Of a DNA stretch of 64,000 nt, positions 56,820-64,000 are shown piece after piece. The stretch is from Paracoccus sp. S3-43 (GTDB taxonomy: Bacteria > Pseudomonadota > Alphaproteobacteria > Rhodobacterales > Rhodobacteraceae). The translations under genes were made by a program, and so were the position numbers. The notes below the pieces were generated by a model. It was not told the DNA's origin. It searched no databases and worked only from the letters and a program-made list of their open reading frames with translations. Each line of letters begins with the position of its first letter. Position 1 is the stretch's first letter. The stretch is from contig NZ_CP119082.1 of assembly GCF_029027965.1 (NCBI RefSeq), forward strand, positions 1-64,000. The letters run 5' to 3'.

Positions 56820-58199
56820 TCACCCCGCGACCTTGGCCAGCGCCGCGTCGATGGCATCGGTGATGCGGTCGATGTCGTCCCTGGTGGCGATCAGGGCGGG
56901 CGACAGGCACAGCGTGTTGTTCAGCCCCGGCAGGCTGCGGTTGGTGGCGCCGATGATCACGCCCTGAGCCAGGCATTCGGCCACCACCGCCTGGACGCGC
57001 TTTTCGTCCAGCGGTTCCTTCGTGGCCCGGTCGGCGACCAGCTCGGCCCCGCAGAACAGCCCCTTGCCGCGCACCTCGCCGATCACCGGATGCTTCTCCT
57101 GCAAGGCGCGCAGGTTCGAAAGCGTGCGCTCGCCCATGGCGACGGTGTTCTCCAGCAGCCCCTCGTCCTCGATGATGCGCATGTTCTCCAAGGCCGCCAC
57201 CGGCCCGGCGGTGCAGCCGCCGAAGGTCGAGATGTCGCGGAAATAGCCCAGCGGGTCCGAGGCATCGTCCTTGAACATCTCGAACACCGCCTCGGTCGTC
57301 ACCGTGCAGCTGATCGCCGCATAGCCCGAGGCCACGCCCTTGGCCATGGTCACGATGTCGGGGGCGATGCCGTAATGCTGATAGCCGAACCAGGTGCCGG
57401 TGCGGCCCAGTCCGCAGACCACCTCGTCCAGGATCAGCAGGATGTCGTATTTGCGGCAGATTTCCTGCACGCGCGGCCAGTATCCCTCGGGCGGCACGAT
57501 CACGCCGCCGCCTGCGGTGATCGGCTCCAGCACGATCGCGCCCACGCTGTCAGGGCCTTCGCGCAGGATCGCCTCCTCGATGGCGTCGGCGGCCCGTTCG
57601 CCATAGTTCGCCACATCCCATTGCGCGCGGTATTCCAGGCAATGCGGCACCCGCACGAAGCCGTCGGGATAGGGTCCGTATTGCGCCGCCCGCTGGTCCT
57701 GACCGCTGGTCGCCAGCGTGCCGATGGTGGTGCCGTGATAATCGCGGTCGCGATAGAGGATCTTCCATTTTCGCCCGCCATGCTGACGCGCGGCGATCTG
57801 GCGGACCATCTTGTAGGCTTTCTCGTTGGCCTCGGAGCCCGAGTTGGAATAATAGACCCGGCTCATCCCGGGCATCTTCTGGACCAGCCGCTCGGCGAAC
57901 AGCGCCGCCGGGACATTGCCCGCCGCCCCGGCATAGTAGTTCAGCTTGACCAGCTGGTCGCGGATCGCATCGGCGATGCTGGTGCGGCCATAGCCGACAT
58001 TGACCGTCCAGACCCCGCCCGAGACCGCATCCAGATATTCCCGGCCCGTCGTGTCCCACAGCCGCATCCCCTTGCCTTCCACGAACACGCGCGGGTCGGC
58101 CGTCTCGTATTGCTTGTGCTGGCTCAGATGGTGCCAGACATGCGCGCGGTCGGCGGCCACGACATGGGACAGGTCGTTCTGGTTCAGGTCGAGTGACAT
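56820..58199 (-). CDS. tpa: Class III aminotransferase, taurine-pyruvate aminotransferase (Tpa)-like
   Basis: 459-aa PLP-dependent aminotransferase. PLP Lys287 is in TMAKGVASGYAA. The sequence recalls taurine-pyruvate aminotransferases of this bacterial group (ADRAHVWHHLSQHKQYE, DAVSGGVWTVNVGYGR, STFGGCTAGPVAALENM), which turn taurine and pyruvate into sulfoacetaldehyde and alanine. No xsc, tauR or taurine transporter gene is near, so the true amino donor could differ. ATG 58199; the frame upstream is ignored. Confidence 0.75.
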   Translation of the reverse strand: MSLDLNQNDLSHVVAADRAHVWHHLSQHKQYETADPRVFVEGKGMRLWDTTGREYLDAVSGGVWTVNVGYGRTSIADAIRDQLVKLNYYAGAAGNVPAALFAERLVQKMPGMSRVYYSNSGSEANEKAYKMVRQIAARQHGGRKWKILYRDRDYHGTTIGTLATSGQDQRAAQYGPYPDGFVRVPHCLEYRAQWDVANYGERAADAIEEAILREGPDSVGAIVLEPITAGGGVIVPPEGYWPRVQEICRKYDILLILDEVVCGLGRTGTWFGYQHYGIAPDIVTMAKGVASGYAAISCTVTTEAVFEMFKDDASDPLGYFRDISTFGGCTAGPVAALENMRIIEDEGLLENTVAMGERTLSNLRALQEKHPVIGEVRGKGLFCGAELVADRATKEPLDEKRVQAVVAECLAQGVIIGATNRSLPGLNNTLCLSPALIATRDDIDRITDAIDAALAKVAG

Positions 58200-58300
58200 G
58201 GCGGTTCCCCGGATGTTGCGTCCGGCGGATTGCAAGGGCCGGCACAGGTCGGATCCACGAAACCAGATCCCCCGCAAAAGGCAAGCGAAAGCCGCAGCCG

Positions 58301-58326
58301 GGAACGGACGCGGCCCCTTGCGGGTT
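58301..58326 (+). promoter_or_regulatory. EcfG-type promoter of the 66-aa hydrophilic protein gene
   Basis: GGAAC (58301-58305), 17 bases, GGTT (58323-58326), one base from GGAAC-N17-CGTT. It lies 30 bp before the start codon, leaving room for a short leader with the ribosome site AAAGGAG. Confidence 0.65.
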
Positions 58327-58356
58327 GACCCCCGCACCCCTGGAAAGGAGCAGATC

Positions 58357-58557
58357 ATGGCTGACAAATTCGATCCCAAGGCGGAAAACGAAAAATACGC
58401 CACCAAGCAGGCGGCGCAGCAGGCCAAGATGGGCCATGCGGATCTGAATCCCAAGCAGATCCATCCGTCCCATGAACCCAATGCGGGCGGCCAGAACCGC
58501 GAGGCGGGCGACCGCAAGGCGCGGCAGAACGACCGCGCCACCAACGGCGGCGAATAA
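58357..58557 (+). CDS. Small hydrophilic stress-type protein (66 aa)
   Basis: 66 aa, very polar, rich in Ala, Asn, Gln, Lys and Asp, with no hydrophobic segment and no Cys (MADKFDPKAENEKYATKQ at the start). Ribosome site AAAGGAG 7 nt before the ATG. Its composition resembles hydrophilins or other general-stress proteins. It is controlled by an apparent EcfG promoter and followed by a long hairpin. Function unknown. Confidence 0.8.
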   Translation: MADKFDPKAENEKYATKQAAQQAKMGHADLNPKQIHPSHEPNAGGQNREAGDRKARQNDRATNGGE

Positions 58558-58591
58558 GTCGCACCGGGCCTGACGCGGCCCCTGCAAAGCC

Positions 58592-58632
58592 AATCCGGGC
58601 AGCGGCGGCCATCTGACCGCGCTGCCCGGATT
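58592..58632. terminator. Long hairpin between convergent small genes
   Basis: 12-bp stem AATCCGGGCAGC (58592-58603) with GCTGCCCGGATT (58621-58632), extended inside by a GCGG/CCGC pairing. T-runs are short on both sides. It may act as a bidirectional terminator for the 66-aa gene and the 52-aa gene. Confidence 0.65.
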
Positions 58633-58637
58633 TCGTC

Positions 58638-58796
58638 TTATCGGTCCTGTTCCTTGGCCCGATCCTCTTTCCGGTCCTCGCGCCGGTCCGAGGCTTTCAG
58701 ATCCGGGCGCGGGTCGAAATCGGGATCGGCATTGGTGGTATCGACCTTCTTTTCGATGATCCGCCGTTGCTGGTCATGGGTTTTCTTTCCGACCAT
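58638..58796 (-). CDS. Very small hydrophilic protein (52 aa)
   Basis: A 52-aa frame read directly from the sequence: MVGKKTHDQQRRIIEKK at the start, then acidic/basic repeats ending DRAKEQDR. AGGAGG lies about 6 nt before the ATG, an excellent ribosome site. It starts 9 bp after the stop of the 87-aa gene on the same strand, so both share the EcfG-type promoter at 59108-59133. Highly charged, without hydrophobic segments. Function unknown, probably stress-related. Confidence 0.75.
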   Translation of the reverse strand: MVGKKTHDQQRRIIEKKVDTTNADPDFDPRPDLKASDRREDRKEDRAKEQDR

Positions 58797-58805
58797 GACG
58801 GCCTC

Positions 58806-59069
58806 CTATGTGCTGGGGGATGTGCGGCGGTCCCGCGCGTCGCCGGCATCGTCGCCTTGGCGGTTCGCCACGTGATCGTGATGCTGTTCGGTTTCGACAT
58901 GGCGGGAATCCAGGCCCCGCTGGTCCGAATGGCGGGACTTGTCGCGGTTTGACAGAACCTCGTTTTCCGGCAGGTCGTCCGACTGTGCGGGGGACATGCC
59001 GCCGCTGCCGTCGCCCTTGCCCTGGTCCTGCTGGCCCGCGCCGAATGACTTTCTGCTTGCATTGGCCAT
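58806..59069 (-). CDS. Small hydrophilic stress-type protein (87 aa)
   Basis: 87 aa, rich in Gly, Asp, His, Arg and Gln, with no hydrophobic core. From memory, the stretch ENEVLSNRDKSRHSDQRGLD resembles a family of small hypothetical proteins in Rhizobiales and Rhodobacterales. ATG 59069 follows AGGAGG at 8 nt. An EcfG-type promoter lies about 40 bp upstream. Likely part of the general stress response. Confidence 0.8.
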   Translation of the reverse strand: MANASRKSFGAGQQDQGKGDGSGGMSPAQSDDLPENEVLSNRDKSRHSDQRGLDSRHVETEQHHDHVANRQGDDAGDARDRRTSPST

Positions 59070-59107
59070 TGCCGATCCTCCTGTTCGTTCTGATGGTCGC
59101 AGGGGAA

Positions 59108-59133
59108 AACCGGGACGCGCGGCGATTTGTTCC
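59108..59133 (-). promoter_or_regulatory. EcfG-type promoter of the 87-aa and 52-aa gene pair
   Basis: On the minus strand GGAAC (59133-59129), 17 bases, GGTT (59111-59108). Start codon of the 87-aa gene is 38 bp further. It has the same spacing and the same last four bases as the promoter at 58301-58326. Confidence 0.65.
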
Positions 59134-59143
59134 GCCCCCGGCG

Positions 59144-59168
59144 GGAACCGCCCCCAGGGCGCGCCGTT
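59144..59168 (+). promoter_or_regulatory. EcfG-type promoter of the PAP2 fusion gene
   Basis: GGAAC (59144-59148), 16 bases, CGTT (59165-59168): a perfect consensus match. It is divergent from the promoter at 59108-59133. Only 8 bp separate it from the ATG at 59177. Confidence 0.72.
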
Positions 59169-59176
59169 ACCAAGCC

Positions 59177-60088
59177 ATGTCACAGCGCACCGATCCCGCC
59201 GACCATCCCGCCCCCCAGACCGAAGGGTTGGAGCGGATGGATGTCGAAGCCGCCGCCCTGGCTGCCCGGCATCGCCATCACCCGTTGGTCAGGGCCCTGG
59301 GCGCGGCCAGCGAACTGGCCGACCAGATCCCGCTGGGCGCGATCTGCGGCGCGGTGATCGCCGGCGGGCTGGCCGCCGGGCGTCCCGATCTGGCCCGGAC
59401 CGGGATGCGGATGATGGCCGCGCATGTGCTGGCCAATGCCGTCAAGCAGCAGATCAAGAACCGCCTGCGCCGCATCCGCCCCGAAGAGGTCGTGAAGGAT
59501 TGCGCCTATACCTTCGAGCCGGGCGAGACGCAGGGCGGGTACGACACCTCGTTCCCGTCGGGCCATACGGCGGGCGCGGTGGCGGTGGCTTCCATCCTGG
59601 CCCGCGACATGCCGCCCCTGTCCCTGCCCGCCTGGACCGCCGCCGCGCTGATGTCCGGGGTGCAGATCCCGCACGCCAAGCATTACCCGGCGGATGTCGC
59701 GGCCGGTGCGGCGCTTGGCCTGACGGCCGCGCGGCTGGTCGATCTGCTGTTGCCCCCCAACCCCCCATCGCAGGAGAATCCCATGTCGGACAACGCCACC
59801 AGGACCATCGTCGCCATCTTCCAGACGCGCGAGGCCGCGGATTATGCCATCGAACATCTGGTCCAGCAGCACGGGCTGAACCGCGCCGACATCTTTGCCG
59901 AGGCGCAGGGCGACGACAACACGGCGGGCACCCGCCCCTCGGGCGGCGATGCCTCCAAGGGCGATGCCCCGTCCGATCCGGCCCTGCGCGGCGGCATCAG
60001 GCTGTCGGCCGATGTGGCGGCGGACAAGGCCGATCTGGTCCGCGACGCCTTCGCGGAAATGGGCGGCCAGGACATCGCCGCGCGTTAG
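59177..60088 (+). CDS. PAP2-family phosphatase fused in frame to a small stress-protein domain
   Basis: 303 aa in one frame. Residues 1-195 are a PAP2 phosphatase: K-x6-RP motif at 94-102 (KNRLRRIRP), PSGH at 127-130, and His169 with Asp173 in KHYPADV. The Arg expected six residues before the last His is Gln163. Residues 203-303 (from MSDNATRTIV) form a soluble domain like separate small stress proteins; Met203 (ATG 59783) has its own CAGGAGAA ribosome site 6 nt upstream. The start is unsure: ATG 59177 has no ribosome site and lies at the promoter, while ATG 59237 has TTGGAG before it. Confidence 0.75.
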   Translation: MSQRTDPADHPAPQTEGLERMDVEAAALAARHRHHPLVRALGAASELADQIPLGAICGAVIAGGLAAGRPDLARTGMRMMAAHVLANAVKQQIKNRLRRIRPEEVVKDCAYTFEPGETQGGYDTSFPSGHTAGAVAVASILARDMPPLSLPAWTAAALMSGVQIPHAKHYPADVAAGAALGLTAARLVDLLLPPNPPSQENPMSDNATRTIVAIFQTREAADYAIEHLVQQHGLNRADIFAEAQGDDNTAGTRPSGGDASKGDAPSDPALRGGIRLSADVAADKADLVRDAFAEMGGQDIAAR

Positions 60089-60211
60089 GACGCGCATCGG
60101 GACGGGTCGAACCGCCTGCCGGAAAGCTGCGGACGCATGGAACGTCCGGCCCGGCTGGCGGTTGAGACCCTGCCACCAGCCAGCGACCCATGCCAGCCTC
60201 CGGGGGGATCC

Positions 60212-60736
60212 ATGCAGATCACACTTCACCTGAACGGCGCGACCCATGATCTTGACGTGGACACGCGCACCACGCTTCTGGATGCGCTGCGCCATTACCT
60301 GGGGCTGACGGGCACCAAGAAGGGCTGCGACCACGGCCAATGCGGCGCCTGCACGGTGCTGATCGACGGCCGCCGGGTCAATTCCTGCCTGACCCTGGCC
60401 TGCATGGCCGAGGACGCGCGGATCACCACCATCGAGGGGCTGGGCAGTCCCGACCGCCTGTCGCCCCTGCAACAGCAGTTCCTGGACCATGACGGTTTCC
60501 AATGCGGCTATTGCACGCCGGGCCAGATCTGTTCGGCGGCCGGGATGCTGGAGGAGATCGCGGCGGGCTGGCCCAGCCACGCCTCGGCCAGCCTGGAGGG
60601 GCCGTTCGAGTTGTCCCACGCGGAAATCGCCGAACGGATGAGCGGCAATCTGTGCCGCTGCGCCGCCTATACCCATATCGTCGCGGCCATCCGCCAGGCG
60701 GCCGGCGCGGGCGACCGGCACGAGGACGCGGCATGA
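60212..60736 (+). CDS. Aldehyde oxidoreductase [2Fe-2S] subunit (PaoA/xanthine dehydrogenase family)
   Basis: 174 aa. The plant-type [2Fe-2S] domain has [15 protein letters not shown] near 40; the second cluster domain has QCGYCTPGQ and NLCRCAAY. Small subunit of a molybdenum hydroxylase that oxidises aldehydes. Unlike E. coli PaoA there is no twin-arginine signal at the chosen ATG 60212 or in the 25 codons before it. The stop overlaps the next subunit's start (ATGA). Confidence 0.92.
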   Translation: MQITLHLNGATHDLDVDTRTTLLDALRHYLGLTGTKKGCDHGQCGACTVLIDGRRVNSCLTLACMAEDARITTIEGLGSPDRLSPLQQQFLDHDGFQCGYCTPGQICSAAGMLEEIAAGWPSHASASLEGPFELSHAEIAERMSGNLCRCAAYTHIVAAIRQAAGAGDRHEDAA

Positions 60737-61701
60737 GGGAATTCACCTATCTCCGGGCGGGATCGCTGGCCGACCTGCCGGCAAGCGCCACGATCATCGC
60801 GGGCGGCACCAACCTGCTGGATCTGATGAAGCACGAGGTGATGGCCCCCGATGCCCTGGTCGACATCACCCGCCTGGATCTGAACCGGATCGAACCCGAG
60901 GGCGACGGGCTGCGCATCGGCGCGCTTGTCAGAAACAGCGACCTGGCCGCGCATCCGATCATCCGGCGCGATTATCCGGTTCTGTCGCGCGCGCTGCTGG
61001 CGGGTGCCAGCGGCCAGTTGCGCAACATGGCCACGACCGGCGGCAACCTGATGCAGCGCACCCGCTGCCCGTATTTCTACGACCGCCGCATGGCCTGCAA
61101 CAAGCGCGATCCCGGCGCGGGCTGCGCGGCCATCGGCGGGGTGACGCGCAACCATGCGATTCTGGGCGGGTCGGACCAGTGCATCGCCACCTATCCCGGC
61201 GACATGGCCGTGGCCCTGCGCGCCCTGGATGCGGTGGTCGAGATCGACGGCCCCGCCCCCCGCCGGGTGCCGCTGGCCGATTTCCACCTGCTGCCCGGCG
61301 ATACCCCCGATGTCGAAACCGTGCTGCGGCCGGGCGAGATCATCACCGGCGTCACCCTGCCCGCCCCGATCGGCGGACAGCACCGTTATCGCAAGGTGCG
61401 CGACCGCGCCTCCTATGCCTTTGCCCTGGTCTCGGTCGCGGCGGTGATCGGCATCGAGGACGGCCGGATCTCTCATGCCGCCCTGGCGTTCGGCGGGGTG
61501 GCCGCGAAGCCCTGGCGCGACCCCGCGGTCGAGGCGGCGCTGACGGGCCGGGAGCCCTCGGACGCGCTGTTCGCCGAGGCGGCGGCGATCCTGCTGCGCC
61601 CTGCGAAGGCCTGGGGCGAAAACCAGTTCAAGATTCCCCTGCTGCGGCGCAGCCTGATCGCCACCCTGCGCGATGCAACCGGAATGGAGGCCAGGCCATG
61701 A
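60733..61701 (+). CDS. Aldehyde oxidoreductase FAD-binding subunit (PaoB-like)
   Basis: 322 aa. FAD motif [15 protein letters not shown] near residue 20 and [15 protein letters not shown] near 102. Cys112, Cys122, Cys131 and Cys150 are spaced as in PaoB, where they hold an extra [4Fe-4S] cluster. C-terminal CO dehydrogenase flavoprotein domain present. Starts ATG 60733 overlapping the small subunit and overlaps the large subunit likewise. Confidence 0.92.
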   Translation: MREFTYLRAGSLADLPASATIIAGGTNLLDLMKHEVMAPDALVDITRLDLNRIEPEGDGLRIGALVRNSDLAAHPIIRRDYPVLSRALLAGASGQLRNMATTGGNLMQRTRCPYFYDRRMACNKRDPGAGCAAIGGVTRNHAILGGSDQCIATYPGDMAVALRALDAVVEIDGPAPRRVPLADFHLLPGDTPDVETVLRPGEIITGVTLPAPIGGQHRYRKVRDRASYAFALVSVAAVIGIEDGRISHAALAFGGVAAKPWRDPAVEAALTGREPSDALFAEAAAILLRPAKAWGENQFKIPLLRRSLIATLRDATGMEARP

Positions 61702-63869
61702 CACGGCACCTGCGGGTCGATGGCCCGAACCATGACGACCGCCTGGACCATATGGCGCAAGGCGTGCTGGGCCAGCCCCTCAACCGGCTGGAGGGTCCGC
61801 TGAAGGTCACCGGCCGCGCCACCTATGCCGCCGAGGCGCGGCCCCGCGACATGGCCTATGGGGTGCTGGTCCAGGCCGAGATTCCGGCGGGCAAGGTGCT
61901 GGAGATCGGCGATGCGCCGGGCGCCCTGGCGGTGATCCGGGACAAGCGGATGATCCATTATGCCGCTCAAGGGCAGGCCCAGAAGGCCCCGCCCTCGGGC
62001 CCGGATCGGGTCGAATACATGGGCCAGGCCATCGCCCTGGTCGTGGCCGACACGTTCGAGGGGGCGCGTCATGCCGCCCAGAACATCGCCATCCGCTATG
62101 CCCCCGAAACGGTGCCGGTCATCCCGGAATCGGTGACGCCCGAACTGCCGCCGAAAAAGCAGTCGGCCACGGGCGATCTGGACCAGGCGATGCGCGACGC
62201 CGCCGTGACCGTCGATCAGGTCTGGCACACGCCGTCGCAGATGGCCGCCGCGATGGAACCCCATGCCGCGATCGCCGAATGGGACGGCGGCACCGTCACG
62301 ATCCGGGCCGGATTGCAGATGCTGTCGTCGAACCGCAAGCAGATGGCCGACGCCCTGGGCATCCGCGAAAGCAAGGTGCGGCTGCTGGCGCCCTATGTCG
62401 GCGGCGGTTTCGGATCCAAGCTGGGCATCAATGCCGAAGCCGTGGCGGCGGCCATCGCCGCGCGCGAGCTGGACCGGCCGGTGATGGTGGCGATGTCCCG
62501 CCAGCAGGTCTTCGACCTGGCGCATCGCCGGTCGGAAACCCGCCAGCGGATCCGGCTGGCCTGCGATGCGGACGGGGTGCTGTCGGGCATCGGCCACGAC
62601 GTTCTGGTATCCAACCTGCCGGGCAGCGAGTTTTCCGAACCCGTCACCCAGGCCACGCCCTTCACCTATCAGGCGGCGCATCGCCAGATCGTCCATGCCA
62701 TTGCCCGGATCCATCGCGGCTGCGCCGGATCGGTCCGCGCGCCGGGCGAGGCGGTCGGCGTCACCATCTTCGAATGCGCCATGGACGAACTGGCCGAGGC
62801 CGCCGGGATCGACCCGGTCGACCTTCGCCTGCGCAACATCCCCGATGCCGAGCCGGTGACGGACCGCCCCTTTTCCAGCCACAAGCTGGCCGAGGCGCTG
62901 CGCGACGGCGCTCAACGCTTCGGCTGGTCGGCGCGCCAACCCACCGGGCGGCGCGTCGAGGGGGAATGGTTCATCGGCATGGGCATGGCGGCGGCGGTGC
63001 GCGTCAACATGCTGGTGGAATCCCGTGCGCGCGTCACCCTGCACCAGGACGGCCAGGCCATTGTCGAGACCGACATGACCGATATCGGCACCGGCACCTA
63101 TACGATCCTGGGCCAGCTTGCCGCCGAAATGCTGGGTCTGCCCGCCCATCGGGTCGAGGTCCGGCTGGGCGACACGGATTTCCGGCCCGCAGCGGGATCG
63201 GGGGGGTCCTTCGGCGCGGCCTCCAGCGGCAATTCGGTCTATCTCGCCTGCGAAGAGATCCGCAGCCAGATCGCCAGGACGATGCGTTGCGGCGAATCCG
63301 ACCTGACGCTGCACGACGGCATGGCCCGCGCCGGGAATGTGTCGCGCCCGCTGTCGGAGCTGATCGACGGCCAGATCACCGCCGAAGGGCATTTGCAGCC
63401 CGGCAAGACGGAAAAGACCCACCGTCAGGCGACTTGGGGCAGCCACTGGGCCGAGGTTGCCGTGAACCGCTGGACCGGAGAGGTCCGCGTCCGCCGGATG
63501 ATGGGCGTCTTCGCCTGCGGACGGGTGCTGAACGAAAAGACCGCGAGGTCGCAATGCCTGGGCGGCATGAGCTTCGGCATCGGCATCGCCCTGACCGAGA
63601 CAATGGAACACGACCCTCGCGACGGCCATGCCGTCAGCCGAGACCTGGCGGAATACCATATTCCCTGCCACGCCGATGTCCCAGAACTTGAGGTGCATTT
63701 CCTGCACGAACGCGATGCCTATGTCGGCCCGCTGCAAGCCAAGGGCCTGGGCGAACTGGGCATCTGCGGCGCGGGCGCGGCTGTTCTGAACGCCATCCAC
63801 AACGCCTGCGGGGTCCGCGTCCGGCAGCTTCCGGCAACGCCGGACAAGATCATCGCCGGATTGGAGTGA
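61698..63869 (+). CDS. Aldehyde oxidoreductase molybdopterin-binding subunit (PaoC-like)
   Basis: 723 aa. Large molybdenum subunit. Conserved stretches: [42 protein letters not shown], and near the end [18 protein letters not shown] with the catalytic Glu of the family. Binds the molybdopterin-cytosine dinucleotide form in PaoC. Oxidises aldehydes to carboxylic acids; the true substrate is unknown, and aromatic aldehydes are typical of PaoABC. ATGA overlap with the FAD subunit. Confidence 0.93.
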   Translation: MTRHLRVDGPNHDDRLDHMAQGVLGQPLNRLEGPLKVTGRATYAAEARPRDMAYGVLVQAEIPAGKVLEIGDAPGALAVIRDKRMIHYAAQGQAQKAPPSGPDRVEYMGQAIALVVADTFEGARHAAQNIAIRYAPETVPVIPESVTPELPPKKQSATGDLDQAMRDAAVTVDQVWHTPSQMAAAMEPHAAIAEWDGGTVTIRAGLQMLSSNRKQMADALGIRESKVRLLAPYVGGGFGSKLGINAEAVAAAIAARELDRPVMVAMSRQQVFDLAHRRSETRQRIRLACDADGVLSGIGHDVLVSNLPGSEFSEPVTQATPFTYQAAHRQIVHAIARIHRGCAGSVRAPGEAVGVTIFECAMDELAEAAGIDPVDLRLRNIPDAEPVTDRPFSSHKLAEALRDGAQRFGWSARQPTGRRVEGEWFIGMGMAAAVRVNMLVESRARVTLHQDGQAIVETDMTDIGTGTYTILGQLAAEMLGLPAHRVEVRLGDTDFRPAAGSGGSFGAASSGNSVYLACEEIRSQIARTMRCGESDLTLHDGMARAGNVSRPLSELIDGQITAEGHLQPGKTEKTHRQATWGSHWAEVAVNRWTGEVRVRRMMGVFACGRVLNEKTARSQCLGGMSFGIGIALTETMEHDPRDGHAVSRDLAEYHIPCHADVPELEVHFLHERDAYVGPLQAKGLGELGICGAGAAVLNAIHNACGVRVRQLPATPDKIIAGLE

Positions 63870-64000
63870 TGCAGGCAGGGGCCTTTCCTGCCCTGCCGGG
63901 GGCCGCGCCGGACGATCCGCTGGCGGCGGCCTTGGCCTGCGATCATCCGATCCTGGCGATCATCACCGGCATCACCGGCCCATCCTATCGCCCTTTGGGC
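63869..64000 (+). CDS. XdhC/PaoD-like molybdenum cofactor insertion chaperone, partial at window end
   Basis: The first 44 codons only. [17 protein letters not shown] is followed by LAIITGITGPSYRPLG, which fits the XdhC/CoxI N-terminus (hydrophobic strand, then GxxGxSYR). Start ATG 63869 overlaps the PaoC-like stop (TGATG). XdhC/PaoD chaperones sulfurate and insert the cofactor into the large subunit. The rest lies beyond the window. Confidence 0.8.
   Translation, partial: MQAGAFPALPGAAPDDPLAAALACDHPILAIITGITGPSYRPLG

Noticed and set aside
61473..63800. Minus-strand open frame of 775 codons
   Set aside because: Antisense to the PaoC-like subunit, which has clear motifs; a product of high GC.

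Overview
The window is GC-rich chromosomal DNA from an alphaproteobacterium of the order Rhodobacterales, most likely Paracoccus or a close relative. This rests on the dnaA-dnaN-recF-gyrB block, the hrcA/grpE next to rph-rdgB-hemW arrangement, alphaproteobacterial LexA boxes (GTTC-N7-GTTC), EcfG-type stress promoters, and glutathione-dependent formaldehyde oxidation beside a lanthanide-type methanol dehydrogenase. No rRNA, tRNA, CRISPR array, insertion sequence or prophage was seen. No intergenic gap exceeds about 190 bp.

Layout. (1) 0.1-6.3 kb: replication genes dnaA, dnaN, recF, gyrB. (2) 6.4-12 kb: a four-gene DNA repair operon (exonuclease, ATP-dependent ligase, Lhr-type helicase, PdeM phosphoesterase) with overlapping start/stop codons and a near-consensus LexA box. 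(3) 12-20 kb: mixed genes (WYL regulator, glutathione S-transferase, EamA exporter, HU-like protein, AMP nucleosidase, epimerase, UbiH-like hydroxylase). They include an unusual fusion of a PAP2 phosphatase to a lipid A oxidase-like outer-membrane barrel with an internal signal peptide. (4) 20-22.6 kb: the udgX / radical SAM repair pair behind a perfect LexA box. (5) 22.7-25.5 kb: LolA-like protein, MFS transporter, class C acid phosphatase-like protein. (6) 25.5-40.1 kb: a methylotrophy island. It has xoxF-xoxG-xoxJ-CxxxCW protein, an MxaD-like protein, two beta-propeller proteins, a PQQ-associated ABC transporter, two secreted proteins of unknown role, and then fghA, a GNAT gene, a clpP-type gene, flhA and gfa. 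Together they cover methanol to formaldehyde to S-hydroxymethylglutathione to formate. (7) 40.2-45.7 kb: housekeeping genes (grpE, hrcA, rph, rdgB, RidA-like, hemW, DUF454, mpg). (8) 45.7-58.2 kb: a hydroxyproline catabolic cluster with an amino-acid ABC transporter, two proline-racemase-family enzymes, aconitase X, a D-amino acid oxidase-type enzyme, a DapA-family deaminase, a Ldh2-type reductase, a GntR regulator, and a taurine-pyruvate aminotransferase-like gene. (9) 58.3-60.1 kb: an island of small hydrophilic stress proteins and a PAP2 fusion, all behind EcfG-type promoters. (10) 60.2-64 kb: a molybdenum aldehyde oxidoreductase operon (PaoABC-like) running into a partial xdhC/paoD-like gene.

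The observations most worth following up are these. Two repair operons have LexA boxes at nearly the same distance from their start codons. Three EcfG promoters sit within 0.9 kb. The PAP2-LpxQ-like fusion may join two consecutive lipid A modification steps. One proline-racemase-family enzyme has Ser/Thr in place of both catalytic Cys. A palindrome upstream of xoxF shares a 10-bp motif with the PQQ-ABC divergent promoter. A second in-frame PAP2 fusion keeps an internal ribosome binding site. All functions are inferred from reading the sequence and from family knowledge; no database search was run.
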